From Sediminibacterium salmoneum NBRC 103935 (lineage in GTDB: Bacteria > Bacteroidota > Bacteroidia > Chitinophagales > Chitinophagaceae), in the NCBI RefSeq assembly GCF_000511175.1, contig NZ_KI866530.1:298912-362911 (forward strand): 64,000 bases of DNA, read 5' to 3'. Every line of letters starts with the position of its first letter. Positions within the stretch are counted from its first letter, which is position 1. The position numbers and the translations under genes were made by a program. Below are positions 62,400 to 64,000 of the stretch, one piece after another. Below the pieces are notes generated by a model. It searched no databases, was not told where the DNA came from, and worked only from the letters and a program-made list of their open reading frames with translations.

Positions 62400-64000
62400 T
62401 TACTTTTTTGTGTTGTTATTATTTTTTGCTGGTATAACAGGTTTATATTCTAGTGCTGTTCTAACAGCATTGTAGGCGTTTACAATACCTCCAGTCTTAG
62501 AGAGGTTTGCAAAAGAGACTTTTTCCTGGTCAGATCCAGGTTTAATGCAAGCGATATCGGCTTCTGGTTTAAATACAGATTGCTCTAGAATATTTTTTAT
62601 TTCTATAGCCGACAGATGAGGGATATAGGATTTTAAAATAGCTGCGATTCCTGTAACAATAGGAGTTGCCATACTGGTACCTTTCAGATTTCCATAGTTA
62701 TTTCCACCTGGCATGGTTGAGTAAATTTTAACTCCAGGAGCAAATAAATCTACCTGTGTTTTTCCATAACTGCTGAAATCAGCAGCTATGCTAGGTCCCA
62801 AGGTTAAATCGCTGCTTGCACCTACTGTAACATAATTTTTAGCAAATACTTTCCAAGGACTTAGCCATGGGTTGGGAAAATTTTCAACCGAATCAATATT
62901 TTCTGCATCGTTACCAGAAGCGTGAATCAGTAATACATCTTTTTGTTCTGCGTACTTAATGGCGCTGTCTACCCAGGATTTTTCTGGAGAGAAAGATTTA
63001 CCAAAACTCATATTGATAATTTTTGCGCCATTGTCTACCGCATAACGAATAGCCAATGCTACATCTTTGTCATATTCGTCACCATCCGGAACTATTCTTA
63101 ATGTCATGAGCTTAACCTGGTCTGCAACTCCATCAATTCCAATATTATTTCTTTTTGCAGCAATGATTCCTGAAACGTGTGTACCATGTGTAGGGCCTGG
63201 TCCCATTACGTCGTTATTGCCATAATATCGATCGTTGAAATCAAAATAATTATCACCTACAATTTCAGCTCTGAAATTATAAGGGGCCACTTCCTTTGAT
63301 TCAAATGCCAATTTTTTCCCTTCAATGTATTCATCTAGTTCCTTCAGCGCAAGCGTGTTTTTTTCTTCAGGATCCATTTGCAACATTTTCATCACTGTTA
63401 AAAAGCCAAGTTTGGCATCCCTTGCTGTTTTAGTAATGGGATCAAATTTTTCCAATTTTTCACAACTATATTCTTCAACCCCCATTTCCTGCCTTAAAAC
63501 CTTATCGTGTCTTTTCAATGCTTTCGCAGTAACTTCAATGAACATAAGCTCGGTCATTTCCTCCTGACTGAAATTGAGTTCATTGGCTGCTTTCAGCCAC
63601 ATTCTGTAATTTAATTTTTGCTGAAGATCCAATTGAGCAGTGTCAATGTATTTTCCTAAAAACTGTTCTTTCCATCTGTGGTAAACACGTGCCCTTTCGT
63701 CTCCTGCTTTTTTCAGGCTCTTGCCATTTGGACCTCCTAAAAAATTCCAGCCATAAATATCATCGATGTATCCGTTTTTATCATCGTCTATACCGTTGCC
63801 CGGAATTTCTTTTGGGTTTTTCCATAAAATATCTTTCAAGTCTTCGTGTGTGGTGTCAACGCCAGAGTCTAGCACTGCAACAATTACCTGTTGTGCTTTC
63901 TTGTTTTTTTGCTGCAATAAATCGTAAGCTTTTTTCAAACTAATCCCATGCAACTTACTGGTTTCCCAATCCATTAGATGCCAACCCTTAGGTGTTTCCG
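62400..64000 (-). CDS. S8 subtilisin-like serine peptidase, 5' end cut by window
   Basis: At least 533 residues are visible; the frame stays open past the ATG at 63974 (ETPKGWHLMDWETS), so the true start lies beyond the right edge. The subtilase triad is present: Asp in VAVLDSGVD near 63875, His in GTHVSGIIAA near 63175, and Ser in GTSMATPIVTG near 62665. About 200 residues between the Asp and His segments are extra compared with subtilisin. There is no visible T9SS sorting domain at the C-terminus (KPVIPAKNNNNTKK). It is probably exported, but its signal peptide is outside the window. Confidence 0.92.
   Translation of the reverse strand, partial: ETPKGWHLMDWETSKLHGISLKKAYDLLQQKNKKAQQVIVAVLDSGVDTTHEDLKDILWKNPKEIPGNGIDDDKNGYIDDIYGWNFLGGPNGKSLKKAGDERARVYHRWKEQFLGKYIDTAQLDLQQKLNYRMWLKAANELNFSQEEMTELMFIEVTAKALKRHDKVLRQEMGVEEYSCEKLEKFDPITKTARDAKLGFLTVMKMLQMDPEEKNTLALKELDEYIEGKKLAFESKEVAPYNFRAEIVGDNYFDFNDRYYGNNDVMGPGPTHGTHVSGIIAAKRNNIGIDGVADQVKLMTLRIVPDGDEYDKDVALAIRYAVDNGAKIINMSFGKSFSPEKSWVDSAIKYAEQKDVLLIHASGNDAENIDSVENFPNPWLSPWKVFAKNYVTVGASSDLTLGPSIAADFSSYGKTQVDLFAPGVKIYSTMPGGNNYGNLKGTSMATPIVTGIAAILKSYIPHLSAIEIKNILEQSVFKPEADIACIKPGSDQEKVSFANLSKTGGIVNAYNAVRTALEYKPVIPAKNNNNTKK

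Noticed and set aside
1-64000. CRISPR arrays, insertion sequences, integrases or phage genes
   Set aside because: Read through on both strands; no direct-repeat array, transposase or integrase frame was recognised.

Overview
The window is a piece of a Bacteroidota chromosome, most likely from the Chitinophagaceae; a Sediminibacterium- or Hydrotalea-like genus is only a guess. Supporting signs are a secreted enzyme with a C-terminal type IX secretion (T9SS) sorting domain, TonB-dependent receptors with carboxypeptidase-like plug extensions, a PorW/SprE-like T9SS protein, the bacillithiol enzyme BshC, almost no Shine-Dalgarno sequences, and promoters of the Bacteroidota type (TTG, about 19-21 bases, TAnnTTTG). 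The DNA is AT-rich and gene-dense. I see no insertion sequence, prophage, CRISPR array or rRNA.

Layout. 1-3151 (minus): an operon of a family 2 glycosyltransferase, a MaoC-type dehydratase, an acyl-CoA dehydrogenase and the first codons of a Gfo/Idh/MocA oxidoreductase. 3254-18080 (plus): an exopolysaccharide (EPS) locus. It holds a lone receiver protein, a pseudo-receiver/sugar-phosphate transferase fusion, a half-length TolC-like protein, a Wzz/BY-kinase-like chain-length protein, six further glycosyltransferases, an FkbM methyltransferase, a 49-residue membrane protein, a Wzy/WaaL-like ligase, a Wzx-like flippase and a second lone receiver. One antisense membrane gene (14946-15434) lies inside it. 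18104-20169: dapA and accA (minus) and tRNA-Asp (plus). 20203-29228: a T9SS-exported glycosidase-like protein, a small beta-barrel, a large PIG-L/LmbE protein, two small membrane genes, a sodium:solute symporter and a GH13 amylase. 29313-34527: an HtrA protease, then a LuxC-type acyl-CoA reductase facing a ferredoxin, and ddl, a PASTA protein and a rhodanese. 34604-45531: a DUF5686 outer-membrane protein, trhO, purC, two TonB receptors and pdhB. 45557-64000: an NtrX-like regulator, an enlarged signal peptidase I, cdd, a sterol desaturase-like protein, an amino-acid oxidase, bshC, PBP1A, the PorW/SprE-like protein, three small genes ending in SprT, sucC, YceI, DinB and a subtilase cut by the window edge.

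The most interesting part is the EPS locus. It has a complete set of assembly parts (initiating transferase, flippase, polymerase/ligase, chain-length protein) but no recognisable Wza-type export channel. The position expected for one is taken by a protein the size of half a TolC. The BY-kinase-like domain has lost acidic residues of Walker A' and B and its tyrosine tail. The initiating transferase carries a receiver-like domain without the phospho-acceptor, immediately downstream of a genuine receiver. Together this suggests, as inference, an EPS system controlled through receiver proteins rather than by tyrosine phosphorylation.

Three genes (25960-26111, 34604-37056, 55397-58308) are each broken by what looks like one missing base in a homopolymer run. 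Both halves remain coherent in every case, so sequencing or assembly error is at least as likely as real inactivation.
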